From: Bacteroidales bacterium
GTDB taxonomy: Bacteria; Bacteroidota; Bacteroidia; Bacteroidales; UBA10428
Length of the DNA: 64,000 bases
Assembly: GCA_016930375.1 (NCBI GenBank)
Contig: JAFGGU010000021.1
Coordinates: 60,120-124,119 of the forward strand
Direction: 5' to 3'
Both the position numbers and the translations under genes were made by a program. Positions 26,230 to 35,459 of this stretch are shown piece by piece (position 1 is the first letter of the stretch; every line of letters begins with the position of its first letter). The notes below the pieces were generated by a model. That model was not told where the DNA came from. It made no database searches and was given only the letters and a program-made list of their open reading frames with translations.

Positions 26230-27297
26230 ATGAACCCCCTCGAACAATACGGATGGATTTCATTTTTCAATGATCACCATATAAAAACCAATACCAACAA
26301 GGATTTTCAGGTTGGCCGGGTGATTTCACTCAAAGGATTCAAATACCACCTTATAACTGCTTCAGGAGAATCAGAAGCTGAATTGTCAGGTAAGTTGCTG
26401 TATGGGGCAGAACCCGGGCTGTTACCCCGGGTTGGAGACTGGATCTATTACCTGGATTACGATACCCAGGGTTACATTACTGAAGTTTTTCCAAGGTTGA
26501 ATGTCCTGTCACGCCGGAATCCGGGTAATCGGACAGAGAGACAGATACTGGCAGCCAACATCGATTATGCGCTGATCGTTCAGGGTCTTGACCGTGATTT
26601 TAACCTGATGCGGCTTGACCGATATATCGTGCAGATCACAGCCTGCGGTATCAAGCCGGTGATCATTCTGAACAAGGAAGATCTCATCAGTGACCGCGAG
26701 GTCATCCATAAAGAAGTAGCCCGGTTACAGCGCAATTGTCCGGTTTATTTTTGCAGTACTTTGGAACAATCAGGTCTTGAAGATCTTTACAACCAGGTTT
26801 TGGTGCCCCGGAAGACCCATATTTTAATAGGATCATCGGGAGTGGGCAAGAGTTCACTTCTGAATGCCCTGATGGACGATATACATTTGAAGATTAATAC
26901 CCTTAGCGCTTCAACGCATAAAGGCAAACACACCACCACAACACGTGACCTGTTTCAGATGCCAAACGGGAGCCTGGTAATTGACACTCCCGGTATGCGT
27001 GAATTTGGTATTGCCCTGGAGGATGAAATCACATCTTCGGGTTTGTTCCCCGCCATTGATGAATTGGCGGGCAATTGCAGGTATGCCGACTGCCAGCACC
27101 TGGGTGAAACCGGATGTGCAGTTGTTCAGGCCTATGAGAACGGAAGCCTCGATCCGAAAATCTATGACAGTTACCTGAAACTTGTGAAGGAGCAGAAGCA
27201 TTTCGAAGTTAAAATTGAGGACAGAAAGCGGTTGGGGAAGCAGTTCGGGAAGATGGTAAGGGAGGCGAAGGAATACCGGAAGAAGTATAAATATTAG
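26230..27297 (+). CDS. rsgA: Small ribosomal subunit biogenesis GTPase RsgA
   Basis: Circularly permuted GTPase that acts late in 30S subunit assembly. Domain order is OB-fold (residues about 20-110), then G4 NKED near 150, G1 GSSGVGKSSLLN near 200, switch region with HTTTTRD, G3 DTPGMREFG near 251, and a C-terminal zinc-binding knuckle with CRYADCQHLGETGC at about 283-296. Length 355 matches E. coli RsgA. It is divergent from the TonB receptor; upstream are a possible -7 element and two 16-bp repeats. A long GC-rich hairpin plus triplet repeat array begins right after its stop codon. Confidence 0.95.
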   Translation: MNPLEQYGWISFFNDHHIKTNTNKDFQVGRVISLKGFKYHLITASGESEAELSGKLLYGAEPGLLPRVGDWIYYLDYDTQGYITEVFPRLNVLSRRNPGNRTERQILAANIDYALIVQGLDRDFNLMRLDRYIVQITACGIKPVIILNKEDLISDREVIHKEVARLQRNCPVYFCSTLEQSGLEDLYNQVLVPRKTHILIGSSGVGKSSLLNALMDDIHLKINTLSASTHKGKHTTTTRDLFQMPNGSLVIDTPGMREFGIALEDEITSSGLFPAIDELAGNCRYADCQHLGETGCAVVQAYENGSLDPKIYDSYLKLVKEQKHFEVKIEDRKRLGKQFGKMVREAKEYRKKYKY

Positions 27298-27298
27298 C

Positions 27299-27440
27299 AG
27301 GCAGCGGCAGACTCGCCTTTGGCGAGGACCCCGCCGGTGGCGGGTGCGGCAGTAGCAGTAGCAGTAGCAGTAGCAGAAGCAGCGGCAGTAGCAGTAGCAG
27401 CAGCAGTAGCAGTAGCAGCAGCAGTAGCAGTAAACAGTAA
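27299..27440. repeat. Hairpins plus GCAGTA/GCAGCG tandem array after rsgA
   Basis: Two strong palindromes, CTCGCCTTTGGCGAG and CCCGCCGGTGGCGGG, precede roughly 100 bp of GCAGTA/GCAGCA/GCAGCG hexamers. The array starts at the rsgA stop codon. Its reverse complement resembles the array at 13107-13169. Confidence 0.85.
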
Positions 27441-27474
27441 ACGGTGCAGGATGAATTAATTTAAAAATCACCAA

Positions 27475-29022
27475 ATGAATAAATCCCTTCTTTTACTTGT
27501 GTTTATTTCATGTGTGTTTCACACTGCCTGTAAAGATTCCTCACTGACAACCGGAAGTTATTACTATGTTGATCCTGTCAACGGCAACGATTCCAATACC
27601 GGCAGGTCTTCTGAGAAACCCCTGCAATCCCTGGTGAAGGCAGGTGCTTTATCGCTGCAACCCGGAGACCGCATTCTGTTGAAAGGCGGTCAGACATTTA
27701 GGGGAAGCCTCGAGCTTATAGGCCAGCATGGCACTGAAACGGCCCCCATAGTTGTTTCATCCTTTGGAGAAGGCAGAGCTATCATTGAATCTGCGGACTC
27801 CGCCGCCATCATCGCAGAAAATTGCAGTTTTCTGACTTGCAGGAACTTAGTGCTTAAAGGTTCCGGCCGATTATCGGGTAGCCAAACCGATGGTATTCTC
27901 TTTCGAAATGTCAGACACGGATGGATCGACAGTCTTGAAGCTTCAGGCTACCTGTACAGCGGAATTCACGTCCGGGGCGGCAGCAACATTGCCATAACCC
28001 ATGCTTATGCGCACGATAACGGATTCAGTGGCATTTACGCCGAATCGGGAGAACCGGAATACGGCACGGACGGGAAAAAGTTCAAAACCCTGAAAAATGT
28101 TTACTTAGGTTATTCTGTCGCCGAAAACAATCCGGGGTGCCCGGTGATAACCGACAATCACAGTGGCAATGGCATACTCATCGCGGGTGTTGTCAATGGA
28201 ATGATAGAATACTGCGAAGCCATGGAGAATGGATGGGCCATGCCCCGCGAAGGTAACGGTCCGGTGGGCATCTGGGCATTCATGAGCGACAGTATCACCA
28301 TTCAGCATTGCTATTCCCATCATAACAAAACATCCGAACGCGGTAAAGACGGCGGAGGTTTTGATTTCGACGGCGGGATCAAGAATTCAATCCTTCAGTA
28401 CAACCTGTCGGCTTTCAACGAAGGTGCCGGATATGGAATATTTCAATATGCAGGTGCAACAGAATGGTCGGGCAATATTGCCCGGTACAACATAAGCTAT
28501 AACGACGGAAGTAAAAACAGTCATGCCGGTTTTTTTATGTGGTGTGATCCTGCAGCGCAGCCCATGAAAAACTTCCGTGCCTATAACAACACTATTGTCT
28601 CATCATACGGATTAGGGGCGAATTTCGAGCCTGGGGCCTATGCTGATTTTTTCTTTGAAAACAATATCTTTCTGATAACCGGCAAAACCGACAGGTTTGT
28701 TGATGGCAACTATACCCTGGCAGTCTTTATTCACAATCTGTACTGGTCATTATATCATGCTGATCTTCAACAGCAACAGCCTATATTTAAGGATGATCGT
28801 GAATCCGTTATTGCAGATCCTGAAATGATCCTTCCCGAAGGAAATCGGTTTGCAACTATCAAACCTGAATCTTTACACACGATTCCCTGGTTTCATTTGT
28901 CTTCCGGATCCCCGGGCATTAAAGCTGGAATAACAGTTGCTGATCATGCTGGTTTTGATTTCTGGAATAATCCTATTCCTGCAGATGGCAAACCCAACCT
29001 GGGTGCCTGGCAGGGCAATTAA
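27475..29022 (+). CDS. Right-handed parallel beta-helix lipoprotein
   Basis: Secreted lipoprotein of 515 residues; the signal MNKSLLLLVFISCVFHTACK ends in a lipobox Cys. The mature part opens YYVDPVNGNDSNTGRSSEKP, the DUF1565-like start of pectate-lyase-type beta-helix proteins, followed by PGDRILLKGGQTFRGSL and repeated short N-G/NNS/YSH turns typical of a parallel beta-helix (IEYCEAMENGW, IQHCYSHHNK, ILQYNLSAFN, IARYNISYND). Fold suggests polysaccharide binding or lyase/epimerase activity; no catalytic triplet can be named with certainty. The ribosome-binding region lies just past the repeat after rsgA. Its last 4 bases overlap the end of the convergent acyltransferase gene. Confidence 0.85.
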   Translation: MNKSLLLLVFISCVFHTACKDSSLTTGSYYYVDPVNGNDSNTGRSSEKPLQSLVKAGALSLQPGDRILLKGGQTFRGSLELIGQHGTETAPIVVSSFGEGRAIIESADSAAIIAENCSFLTCRNLVLKGSGRLSGSQTDGILFRNVRHGWIDSLEASGYLYSGIHVRGGSNIAITHAYAHDNGFSGIYAESGEPEYGTDGKKFKTLKNVYLGYSVAENNPGCPVITDNHSGNGILIAGVVNGMIEYCEAMENGWAMPREGNGPVGIWAFMSDSITIQHCYSHHNKTSERGKDGGGFDFDGGIKNSILQYNLSAFNEGAGYGIFQYAGATEWSGNIARYNISYNDGSKNSHAGFFMWCDPAAQPMKNFRAYNNTIVSSYGLGANFEPGAYADFFFENNIFLITGKTDRFVDGNYTLAVFIHNLYWSLYHADLQQQQPIFKDDRESVIADPEMILPEGNRFATIKPESLHTIPWFHLSSGSPGIKAGITVADHAGFDFWNNPIPADGKPNLGAWQGN

Positions 29023-30161
29023 CCGGTTAGGCCTGCATTGATTAAAGGTGTGGCGTAGATTTTCAGAAGCAGTTCTTCCTGCTGGCTGATATCACCTGTA
29101 AAAACCGACAGCTCCTTGTGCATATAGGATCTGAATTCTTCCACCTCGGCAGTTGTATATTGATCAGCAAATTTATTGCCCTGGTGCAACAGATCATGGG
29201 CGATATAATGCGTTGGCCAGAGCCGGAAATGAGCGTAAATTGCAGAATCCATCAATGCAGCCAGTTTATTGATTTTATCATTGACGTTGGGTAATCCATC
29301 TGTTTCAGAAAGCATCTGCTTCATGGTGGGTCCGGCAGCCAGGTGGATACGGCCCTTTTGTTGCGTAATGCCTGTTACAATACTGACCAGGTCCTCCCTG
29401 GGTTCCTTCTGGTAAGGGATGCCTTTGATAACCGACATTAACTCCCTGACCTTGAAAGCGCAACAGGGTTCATATTCATAAGACACCACCAACGGCACAA
29501 TATTCAGCTCATCAAAGGATTGGTGGAAATCGCAGCCACCACTGAAATTGAACATTTTAAGCAATCCGGTTTCGGTTTTATCATTGCCGTCCTTGGTACG
29601 GCCATTCCTTTGGGCAATCCAGGCAGATGTTTTCTTTTGGGTTATGGTATAACGTATGTAGGCCGATAGGATCTGGGAATTCCGGAATAGTTCCATCCGG
29701 TTACCGCCCCGGTAGACTTTAAACATCCTGTTCACTTTGCCCAGATCGATTATGAACTGATTGGTCATCAGATTACTGCCGAATGTAATCTCGGATGTTT
29801 CATGTCCGTGATCAAGCAACACCACCTGCAATATGGCTGAATCGAGGACTATATCTCGGTGATTGGCAACAAAAAGGTAAGGTGTTCCGGGATCCAACAG
29901 GTCGAATCCGCTGGTAGTAAGTCCTTTTGAGGTTTTGCGTAAAATGGAATTCACCAACGGATGCATGAACCGTTTTTGGAAATCCAACGATGAATAGGTT
30001 TGTGTCAGATCGTGAATGATCTGATCTTTGTTTTCAACGGGGAAGAGAAAATCAAGGATCTTGCCGAATTCGGGCACGCTGACAATTCGTTGAAGGGCTG
30101 GATTGATTTCTTCATCATAGTATGGCCGAATATCCTCAAAATCTTTTTCTCTATGCATCAC
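29019..30161 (-). CDS. 1-acyl-sn-glycerol-3-phosphate acyltransferase family protein
   Basis: Predicted membrane-associated phospholipid acyltransferase (PlsC superfamily), 380 residues. The acyltransferase core contains FVANHRDIVLDSAIL; the His and Asp are separated by five residues rather than the textbook four, a spacing I associate with a Bacteroidota PlsC branch. Later KVYRGGNRMELFRNS and AWIAQRNGRTKDGNDKTETG match the second and third PlsC blocks (glycerol-3-phosphate and substrate binding). It probably acylates lysophosphatidic acid or a lipid-A-like acceptor. Two genes on the same strand precede it, ribH (14 bp upstream) and the TPR protein, with a terminator between those two. 4-bp 3' overlap with the beta-helix gene. 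Confidence 0.85.
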   Translation of the reverse strand: MMHREKDFEDIRPYYDEEINPALQRIVSVPEFGKILDFLFPVENKDQIIHDLTQTYSSLDFQKRFMHPLVNSILRKTSKGLTTSGFDLLDPGTPYLFVANHRDIVLDSAILQVVLLDHGHETSEITFGSNLMTNQFIIDLGKVNRMFKVYRGGNRMELFRNSQILSAYIRYTITQKKTSAWIAQRNGRTKDGNDKTETGLLKMFNFSGGCDFHQSFDELNIVPLVVSYEYEPCCAFKVRELMSVIKGIPYQKEPREDLVSIVTGITQQKGRIHLAAGPTMKQMLSETDGLPNVNDKINKLAALMDSAIYAHFRLWPTHYIAHDLLHQGNKFADQYTTAEVEEFRSYMHKELSVFTGDISQQEELLLKIYATPLINAGLTG

Positions 30162-30175
30162 AGCCGGATTTTACG

Positions 30176-30667
30176 TTATTCGATTTCCTTTTTCAAAGCT
30201 ATCATTTTTATGGCTGTAATGGCAGCTTCATCACCTTTGTTGCCATACCTGCCGCCGGACCGGTCCCTGGCCTGTTCGATAGTATTGGTCGTAAGCACGC
30301 CAAAAATAACCGGGATTCCAAAGGTAAGGTTAAGCTGCATGATACCCTGTGCAATACCCTGACAGATAAATTCAAAATGCCTGGTTTCTCCCTGTATCAC
30401 ACAGCCTATGCATAGGACTGCATCAAATTCATCACTTTCACCAAGCCATTTTGCGCCCAGAGCCAGTTCAAAACTTCCCGGAACATGTTTGACAACAATA
30501 TTATCATTATTGGCACCATGGCTGATCAGTGTTCCAATGGCAGAATTGCACATGGCATGGGTAATCTCGCTGTTCCAGTCGGAAACAACAAGTCCGAATT
30601 TCATGTGCCGTGCATCGGGAACTGTCCCCGCATCGTAGGAAGATAAATTTCTTTGTGAAGTTGCCAT
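30176..30667 (-). CDS. ribH: 6,7-dimethyl-8-ribityllumazine synthase
   Basis: Penultimate riboflavin-synthesis enzyme; condenses 5-amino-6-ribitylaminouracil with 3,4-dihydroxy-2-butanone 4-phosphate. The 163 residues contain FGLVVSDWNSEITHAMCN, the substrate loop VVKHVPGSFELALGAKWL, CIGCVIQGETRHFEFICQGI with the catalytic His, GIPVIFGVLTTNTIEQA and the C-terminal RSGGRYGNKGDEAAITAIKM. All key residues are present and length is normal. No other rib gene is nearby and no FMN riboswitch pattern is visible upstream; a bidirectional-looking terminator lies in the 69-bp gap to the TPR gene. The acyltransferase gene follows after 14 bp and is probably cotranscribed. Confidence 0.95.
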   Translation of the reverse strand: MATSQRNLSSYDAGTVPDARHMKFGLVVSDWNSEITHAMCNSAIGTLISHGANNDNIVVKHVPGSFELALGAKWLGESDEFDAVLCIGCVIQGETRHFEFICQGIAQGIMQLNLTFGIPVIFGVLTTNTIEQARDRSGGRYGNKGDEAAITAIKMIALKKEIE

Positions 30668-30680
30668 AGGTTATAAAATA

Positions 30681-30718
30681 AAAAAGTATCAATAAACTGA
30701 TATTCATTGATACTTTTT
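30681..30718 (-). terminator. Rho-independent terminator after the TPR protein gene
   Basis: Inverted repeat GTATCAAT (30686-30693) and ATTGATAC (30706-30713) with a 12-base loop, extended by A/T runs on both sides. On the minus strand the stem is followed by TTTTTATTTT, so it should end the TPR transcript before ribH. Confidence 0.75.
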
Positions 30719-30736
30719 TGTTTTGGATAAGTATGA

Positions 30737-31423
30737 TCAGTTCATTCTGACTTTAAGCGCTGTAATGTACTTTTTAATCTGTCGTCCTTCTTCTGTCTCC
30801 GGATAGTTTTTTTCAATGGTTTCATAAGCTTTCAGAGCCTTTTCATATTCCTGCAGGCTTTCTAGAACGAGACCGGCTTTTTTTAGATACAGGGGAGATG
30901 TGAATGAATTCTTCTTACGGGCACCTGCTTTTAAATAAAACGCAGCGGCTTCTTCTTTGTCCTCCAGTTCGAGATAGCAATCACCAATTGCACCGAGAGC
31001 TACAGAAGCCACCATGATATCTTCGGCATCGAATTTTTCGAGATGTTCAATGGCATCCTCGAACTGTCCTGTTCTCATATAACATATGCCGGTGTAATAA
31101 TGCGCCAGGTTAGCGGCTTTTGTAACACTGTACTCATCAATAACATCCAGGAAACCGTAATTGGCTCCGTCACCTTCCAGCGCCAGCCGGAAGGAATCCT
31201 GTTCGAAATATTGTTCGGCAAAATACATGGCTCCGTGGGCTTCCGCGTTTTTAGGCTCAAGATAGAATTTCTTGTATCCCAGGTATCCGCCAACCACAAC
31301 CACGATAGCCAGGATAATTACCGTGAGACTTTTCTGATTCTCCTCGATATATTGCTCCGTACGACTTAATGCGTTTTCAACACTTTGAAATCCAGTTGGA
31401 TTCTCTTCGATCTTTTTGCTCAT
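30737..31423 (-). CDS. Membrane-anchored tetratricopeptide repeat protein (YfgM-like)
   Basis: Protein of 228 residues with a charged N-terminus, one membrane segment at about residues 33-50 (LTVIILAIVVVVGGYLGY) and then three or four TPR-like helical pairs (AHYYTGICYMRTGQFEDAIE, ALGAIGDCYLELEDKEEAAA, LVLESLQEYEKALKAYETIE). This layout matches YfgM-type periplasmic-facing TPR proteins that assist translocation or envelope complexes; the Bacteroidota partner is not known. It has a well-formed promoter (TTG at 31479-31481, TACATTTG at 31452-31459, both minus strand) and a terminator, so it is probably monocistronic. Divergent from the large PAS sensor. Confidence 0.87.
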   Translation of the reverse strand: MSKKIEENPTGFQSVENALSRTEQYIEENQKSLTVIILAIVVVVGGYLGYKKFYLEPKNAEAHGAMYFAEQYFEQDSFRLALEGDGANYGFLDVIDEYSVTKAANLAHYYTGICYMRTGQFEDAIEHLEKFDAEDIMVASVALGAIGDCYLELEDKEEAAAFYLKAGARKKNSFTSPLYLKKAGLVLESLQEYEKALKAYETIEKNYPETEEGRQIKKYITALKVRMN

Positions 31424-31451
31424 TACTGCAATAATTTTTTCTGACAGACCG

Positions 31452-31481
31452 CAAATGTAATTTATTTTTATCGTTTCACAA
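31452..31481 (-). promoter_or_regulatory. Bacteroidetes-type promoter of the TPR gene
   Basis: On the minus strand a -33 TTG (31479-31481) and an exact -7 element TACATTTG (31452-31459) are separated by 19 bp, the best-formed promoter of the window; 28 bases to the ATG at 31423. Confidence 0.65.
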
Positions 31482-31603
31482 GAAAGAATTTCCTACTTTT
31501 ATTTTCTGTCCCCGGCCTTCATCAATAAATTTTCATCCTAATTTCATTATCTTTCCTATTTTGGTAACACGTTAAACCAATATCTCGTACATCCTTTAAT
31601 TGT

Positions 31604-31611
31604 TAACTTTG
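31604..31611 (+). promoter_or_regulatory. -7 promoter element of the GAF/PAS sensor gene
   Basis: TAACTTTG, an exact TAnnTTTG match, ends only 7 bases before the ATG at 31619. The transcript would be almost leaderless, or translation starts at ATG 31631 or 31655. Confidence 0.55.
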
Positions 31612-31618
31612 AGTAACT

Positions 31619-34600
31619 ATGCCTGATTCGATGAATATATCCGCAGAGAATGAAGCCATGGCTTCGGACAAGAAAAAGGTACTGAGCATGTTTGACCCAC
31701 GTACCTGGAGTATAGAGTGGAAAGTAAAGCTGAATTTTTTTCTGAGGGCGATTGTTGCCATTGGATTGCTGGTTTTATTGATTAATTTCTATCAGCGCAG
31801 AATCGCAATTCAGGAAATCAATGACAAGCTCGTGCTCCTTACAGGAGTAAAAGCAAGGTATGTGGAAGACCATTTTGCGCATATCAGCCAAAGACTTAAA
31901 TCATTTTCAGCAGAGCGACAAACGATTGAAGCTATCAATCAGCTCAGCGAGGCTTTTCTGAATATTGAAAACGACAATTATTTTACCTCCACTGTAACGG
32001 GTCTGGACAAGATCAATACCCTGACTGAGGGCTTCTACAATGCTGAAATTTTACCCGCTCTCGATGCTTCGGCAAATGCAGGCGTCAATTTGCAAACCTT
32101 ACTGCCGGATGATAAGAAGCAACGCATACTTCAGTATTTATACCTCGCGGCAAATTCAAAACCCATGGGGGCAAAGGGCACAGTCAACAAAGCTGACGAC
32201 GGGAGCACATACAGCTTTATGCATGCGCAATATCATCCTGAGATGCTCAAATTCGCGCGGGAAGCAGGTATTACGGATATACTGTTTGTTGATTACAGAA
32301 CAGGATATGTTACGTATTCCATGAAGAAAAATCTGGATTTCGCATCAAACCTGTTTAACGGACCTTATAAAAACAGCGGACTGGGTCTGGCATTCAAGAA
32401 TGCAATAGGACAACCATCGGGGGGGCCGGTTACCTTAATGGATGCATCGCTTTATTTACCTGCTTTGCAGCAGCCTCAGATCTTTATGTCGTCTCCTGTA
32501 TACAGTGGTTCGCAGTTGCTGGGAGCTGTCATTTTTGCTTTGAATATCACTTCGCTGGATGGTTTGTTAACGCTTGATACGGAAGGTATATCATCAGGGG
32601 AAAGCCTTAAAGCTTTATTAATCGGGGATGATTTCATGTACCGCAGCAATGACCCGGAATTTCTCTCTGATAAAGAATCGTATATCCGAACGTTAAAAAA
32701 GCATGCCGGTAACGGTAAAGTCGCCTCCCAGGCTGAAAGGATTGGCACTACGGCGTTGATACAATCCGTTGATAAAGCATCCTTTGCAGATGCCTTGAAC
32801 AACAAGGAAGGTTTGGCAAGTTGCAGAAGTGAAACCGGAAAGAAGGTTCTATGTTCCTATGCCCCCCTTAAGATCGATAACCTGAACTGGATACTGGTAA
32901 CCCAGGTAGATAAGACGGAAGCATTATCCGGTGTTCATAAATTCCTGCTGATTATAACCGGAATAGCTTTGCTGATAGCAGCCATCCTTTATTACATGTC
33001 AGGTGTAACAAGCAACGCCATTTCTGACAGACTGATCCTACTCAAAGATAAAATTGTTTCACTTTCAAGGGGCGAAAGACTTCATGATATGGAATCCGAA
33101 TCCCGTGATGAAATCGGGCAGGCTTTCAAAGCTGTTGGCAAACTCGGCAGGAGAATCGAAGAATCTGCGGTTTTCGTTACCGAGATGGGAAAAGGCAACT
33201 TTGATCATGACTTTAAAGTGGACAGCCATTATGATCATTTGGGGATTTCCCTGAATGATTTGAAGAAGAGCCTCTTATTAAAGAAAGAAGAGGAAGAAAA
33301 ACGCCGGAAGGAGGATGATATCAGGAACTGGACGGCCCATGGGATTGCCATGTTCAATGATATCCTGCGTTCGGATAACAATGACCTTGAAAAGCTTTCA
33401 TTCAATATAACCCGGAGCATTATTCAATATGTATCTGCAAATCAGGGAGGCCTTTTCCTCATGGAGGAAGAGGAAAATTCCAAATACCTTAATCTGGTTG
33501 CATCGTACGCATATGACCGCCAGAAATTCCTGAAAAAGAAGATTCATATCGGAGAGGGTTTGGCCGGGAATTGTGCATTGGAGAAGAAAACCGTGCTGCT
33601 GAACAGGATTCCTGATAATTATATCGAGATATCCTCAGGACTTGGTGGATCAAAGCCACAGTGCCTGATGATCGTTCCCCTGAAAAAGGATGAGGATGTC
33701 CTCGGTGTGCTTGAAATGGCCTCCTTCAATGATTTTAAACCCCATGAGGTTGAATTTGTTGAAAAGGTTGCTGAAAGCATTGCCGCATCACTCATTACGG
33801 TAAGGTTACATCAGCAGACCTCGCAATACCTTGAAAGATTCCAGCAGCAGGCTGAAGAAATGAAGGCTCAGGACGAGGAACTCAGGCAGAGCATTGAGGA
33901 ATTGCAGGCCACACATGAACAGATGGAAAGGCTCAAGCAGGAGGAAGAGGAGCGTAACCGGCAAATGATCAAGGAAATAGACGATTATCGCAAGCTGTTG
34001 ATTTCCGTAATCAATGAAATTCCTGAGAAAATCTTTGTTAAGGACGAAAAAGGCAGGTTTATCATTGCCAATAAACCTGTGGCGGACAATTATGGTAAGA
34101 CTGTGGAAGAAATTTTGGGCAAATCTGATTTTGATTTCTATCCCAAGGAAGAAGCTGACAGGTATTTTAAACAGGAACAGGAAATCATTGATTCAGGCAA
34201 AACACAGGTTTTTGAAGAAGGTGATCCTTCCAAATATGACGGACTTATCGTCAGATCTATCAAAAAGCCTTTTTATATTGAGCACCTGGGGACAACCGGC
34301 TTATTTGGGGTTCAGTTCGACATTTCAGACATCAAACGAAAAGAATATGAAGCCACAAAACTGGCGGAAGAGATTAATGAAAAGCAGGAGGAACTGCAGA
34401 AAGAAAAGGCTTTGCTCGATGCTTTGCTTACAAGTGTTCCGGAACATATTTATTTCAAGGACAAGGAAAGCAGGTTTATCCGTTTCAGCCACTCCATGGT
34501 GAAACTTTTCGGACTCGAAAAGGCGGAAGACCTGGTGGGCAAATCCGATTTTGACTTTTTCTCCGAAGAGCACTCCAGGCCTGCTTATGAGGATGAGCAG

Positions 34601-35212
34601 AAAATTATCAAAACCGGCATACCCATCATTGATTTGGAGGAAAAAGAGGTAATGGAGGACGGAAGGGTGAGCTGGGTGAATACAACCAAGATGCCCCTGC
34701 GTAGCAGCAAGGGTGAGATCATTGGTACCTTTGGCATCAGCAAAAACATTTCGAGAATCAAGAATATGGAGATTGAAGCCAGGGATATGCTGAAAACCAT
34801 TGAGGGCAACAGGAAACTGCTGATAGACATTCTCAATAAAGTACCGGCCAAGATATTCCTGAAAGATGAGAAAGGTGTTTTTGTGGTTGTTAACTCCGCA
34901 GTAGCCTCAATTTATAACAAAACGCCGGAACAAATCATCGGAACCAGCGATTATGACAATCATCCGGATGAGGATGTCGACAGCTGGAGAAAACAGGAAC
35001 TTGAGATCGTGGAGAAAGGTGAGAAATCCTATCTCCACCTCGAAAAAGTCAAAGGAAAACCCCATTATCTCAATACAACCAAAATGCCATTCGTGCTGGC
35101 CACAACCGGCAAGACCGGATTGCTGGGCATTCAGATTGATGTCACCGATCTGAAAATCATGGAAGAACAGGTGCATAAGCTGAAAGCGGAAGTGGAGAGG
35201 CTGAGGAAGTGA
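31619..35212 (+). CDS. Transmembrane multi-sensor protein (HAMP-GAF-PAS-PAS-PAS) without output domain
   Basis: Signal-sensing protein of 1197 residues. TM1 is near residues 38-60, an extracytoplasmic sensor of about 380 residues follows, TM2 is near 441-461, then a HAMP-like segment with heptads (463-555), a GAF domain (about 589-730), a long coiled coil (735-795) and three PAS domains starting near 798, 937 and 1071, each opening with a V/IP-K/H-IF/YxKD-E pattern. The protein ends in a short coiled coil (EEQVHKLKAEVERLRK). No histidine kinase, cyclase, GGDEF, phosphatase or methyl-accepting domain is present. Three candidate ATGs (31619, 31631, 31655) are possible given the promoter position. 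The stop codon lies in a heptad repeat. Confidence 0.85.
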   Translation: MPDSMNISAENEAMASDKKKVLSMFDPRTWSIEWKVKLNFFLRAIVAIGLLVLLINFYQRRIAIQEINDKLVLLTGVKARYVEDHFAHISQRLKSFSAERQTIEAINQLSEAFLNIENDNYFTSTVTGLDKINTLTEGFYNAEILPALDASANAGVNLQTLLPDDKKQRILQYLYLAANSKPMGAKGTVNKADDGSTYSFMHAQYHPEMLKFAREAGITDILFVDYRTGYVTYSMKKNLDFASNLFNGPYKNSGLGLAFKNAIGQPSGGPVTLMDASLYLPALQQPQIFMSSPVYSGSQLLGAVIFALNITSLDGLLTLDTEGISSGESLKALLIGDDFMYRSNDPEFLSDKESYIRTLKKHAGNGKVASQAERIGTTALIQSVDKASFADALNNKEGLASCRSETGKKVLCSYAPLKIDNLNWILVTQVDKTEALSGVHKFLLIITGIALLIAAILYYMSGVTSNAISDRLILLKDKIVSLSRGERLHDMESESRDEIGQAFKAVGKLGRRIEESAVFVTEMGKGNFDHDFKVDSHYDHLGISLNDLKKSLLLKKEEEEKRRKEDDIRNWTAHGIAMFNDILRSDNNDLEKLSFNITRSIIQYVSANQGGLFLMEEEENSKYLNLVASYAYDRQKFLKKKIHIGEGLAGNCALEKKTVLLNRIPDNYIEISSGLGGSKPQCLMIVPLKKDEDVLGVLEMASFNDFKPHEVEFVEKVAESIAASLITVRLHQQTSQYLERFQQQAEEMKAQDEELRQSIEELQATHEQMERLKQEEEERNRQMIKEIDDYRKLLISVINEIPEKIFVKDEKGRFIIANKPVADNYGKTVEEILGKSDFDFYPKEEADRYFKQEQEIIDSGKTQVFEEGDPSKYDGLIVRSIKKPFYIEHLGTTGLFGVQFDISDIKRKEYEATKLAEEINEKQEELQKEKALLDALLTSVPEHIYFKDKESRFIRFSHSMVKLFGLEKAEDLVGKSDFDFFSEEHSRPAYEDEQKIIKTGIPIIDLEEKEVMEDGRVSWVNTTKMPLRSSKGEIIGTFGISKNISRIKNMEIEARDMLKTIEGNRKLLIDILNKVPAKIFLKDEKGVFVVVNSAVASIYNKTPEQIIGTSDYDNHPDEDVDSWRKQELEIVEKGEKSYLHLEKVKGKPHYLNTTKMPFVLATTGKTGLLGIQIDVTDLKIMEEQVHKLKAEVERLRK

Positions 35213-35262
35213 TGAGTGAGGAGTAATGAGTAAGAGGAGGTCGCAGTGGCAGCAGCAGTGTG
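35208..35262. repeat. 7-bp repeat starting at the stop codon of the sensor gene
   Basis: Four AGTGATG/AGTAATG-type heptads (35208-35235) include the TGA stop of the sensor gene and grade into a short GCAGTGGCAGCAGCAG stretch. The heptad matches that at 56028-56071. Confidence 0.75.
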
Positions 35263-35380
35263 CAGGGGAAATTGGGTGATGGGAGTGGTAGGGACAAGAC
35301 ATGACCTGTCCCGTAAACATTATAAATCAGACAGTTAAGATAAAATTGAAATAAGAAACCATCCGGAATCTTAATTTTAT

Positions 35381-35388
35381 TATTTTTG
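35381..35388 (+). promoter_or_regulatory. -7 promoter element upstream of tRNA-Arg
   Basis: TATTTTTG followed by CAC is an exact TAnnTTTG match of the form I associate with stable-RNA promoters of Bacteroidota, 71 bases before the tRNA. Confidence 0.5.
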
Positions 35389-35423
35389 CACGCTTTATCA
35401 TTAATCCGGTTCATGTTCTTTTC

Positions 35424-35451
35424 TTGAATCTTTAATCTTGAATCTTTGATC
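35424..35451. repeat. Four 7-bp repeats just upstream of tRNA-Arg
   Basis: TTGAATC, TTTAATC, TTGAATC and TTTGATC follow one another without gaps between the -7 element and the tRNA, so they would be in the tRNA 5' leader. Confidence 0.7.
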
Positions 35452-35459
35452 TGATACAC

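Noticed and set aside
26911..27474. Minus-strand frame with long CYCYCCCYCYC-type N-terminus
   Set aside because: It is the translation of the GCAGTA repeat array and of the antisense of rsgA; composition is impossible for a real protein.
30668..30736. FMN riboswitch ahead of ribH
   Set aside because: The gap is only 69 bp, is filled by a terminator, and shows none of the conserved RFN-element blocks.
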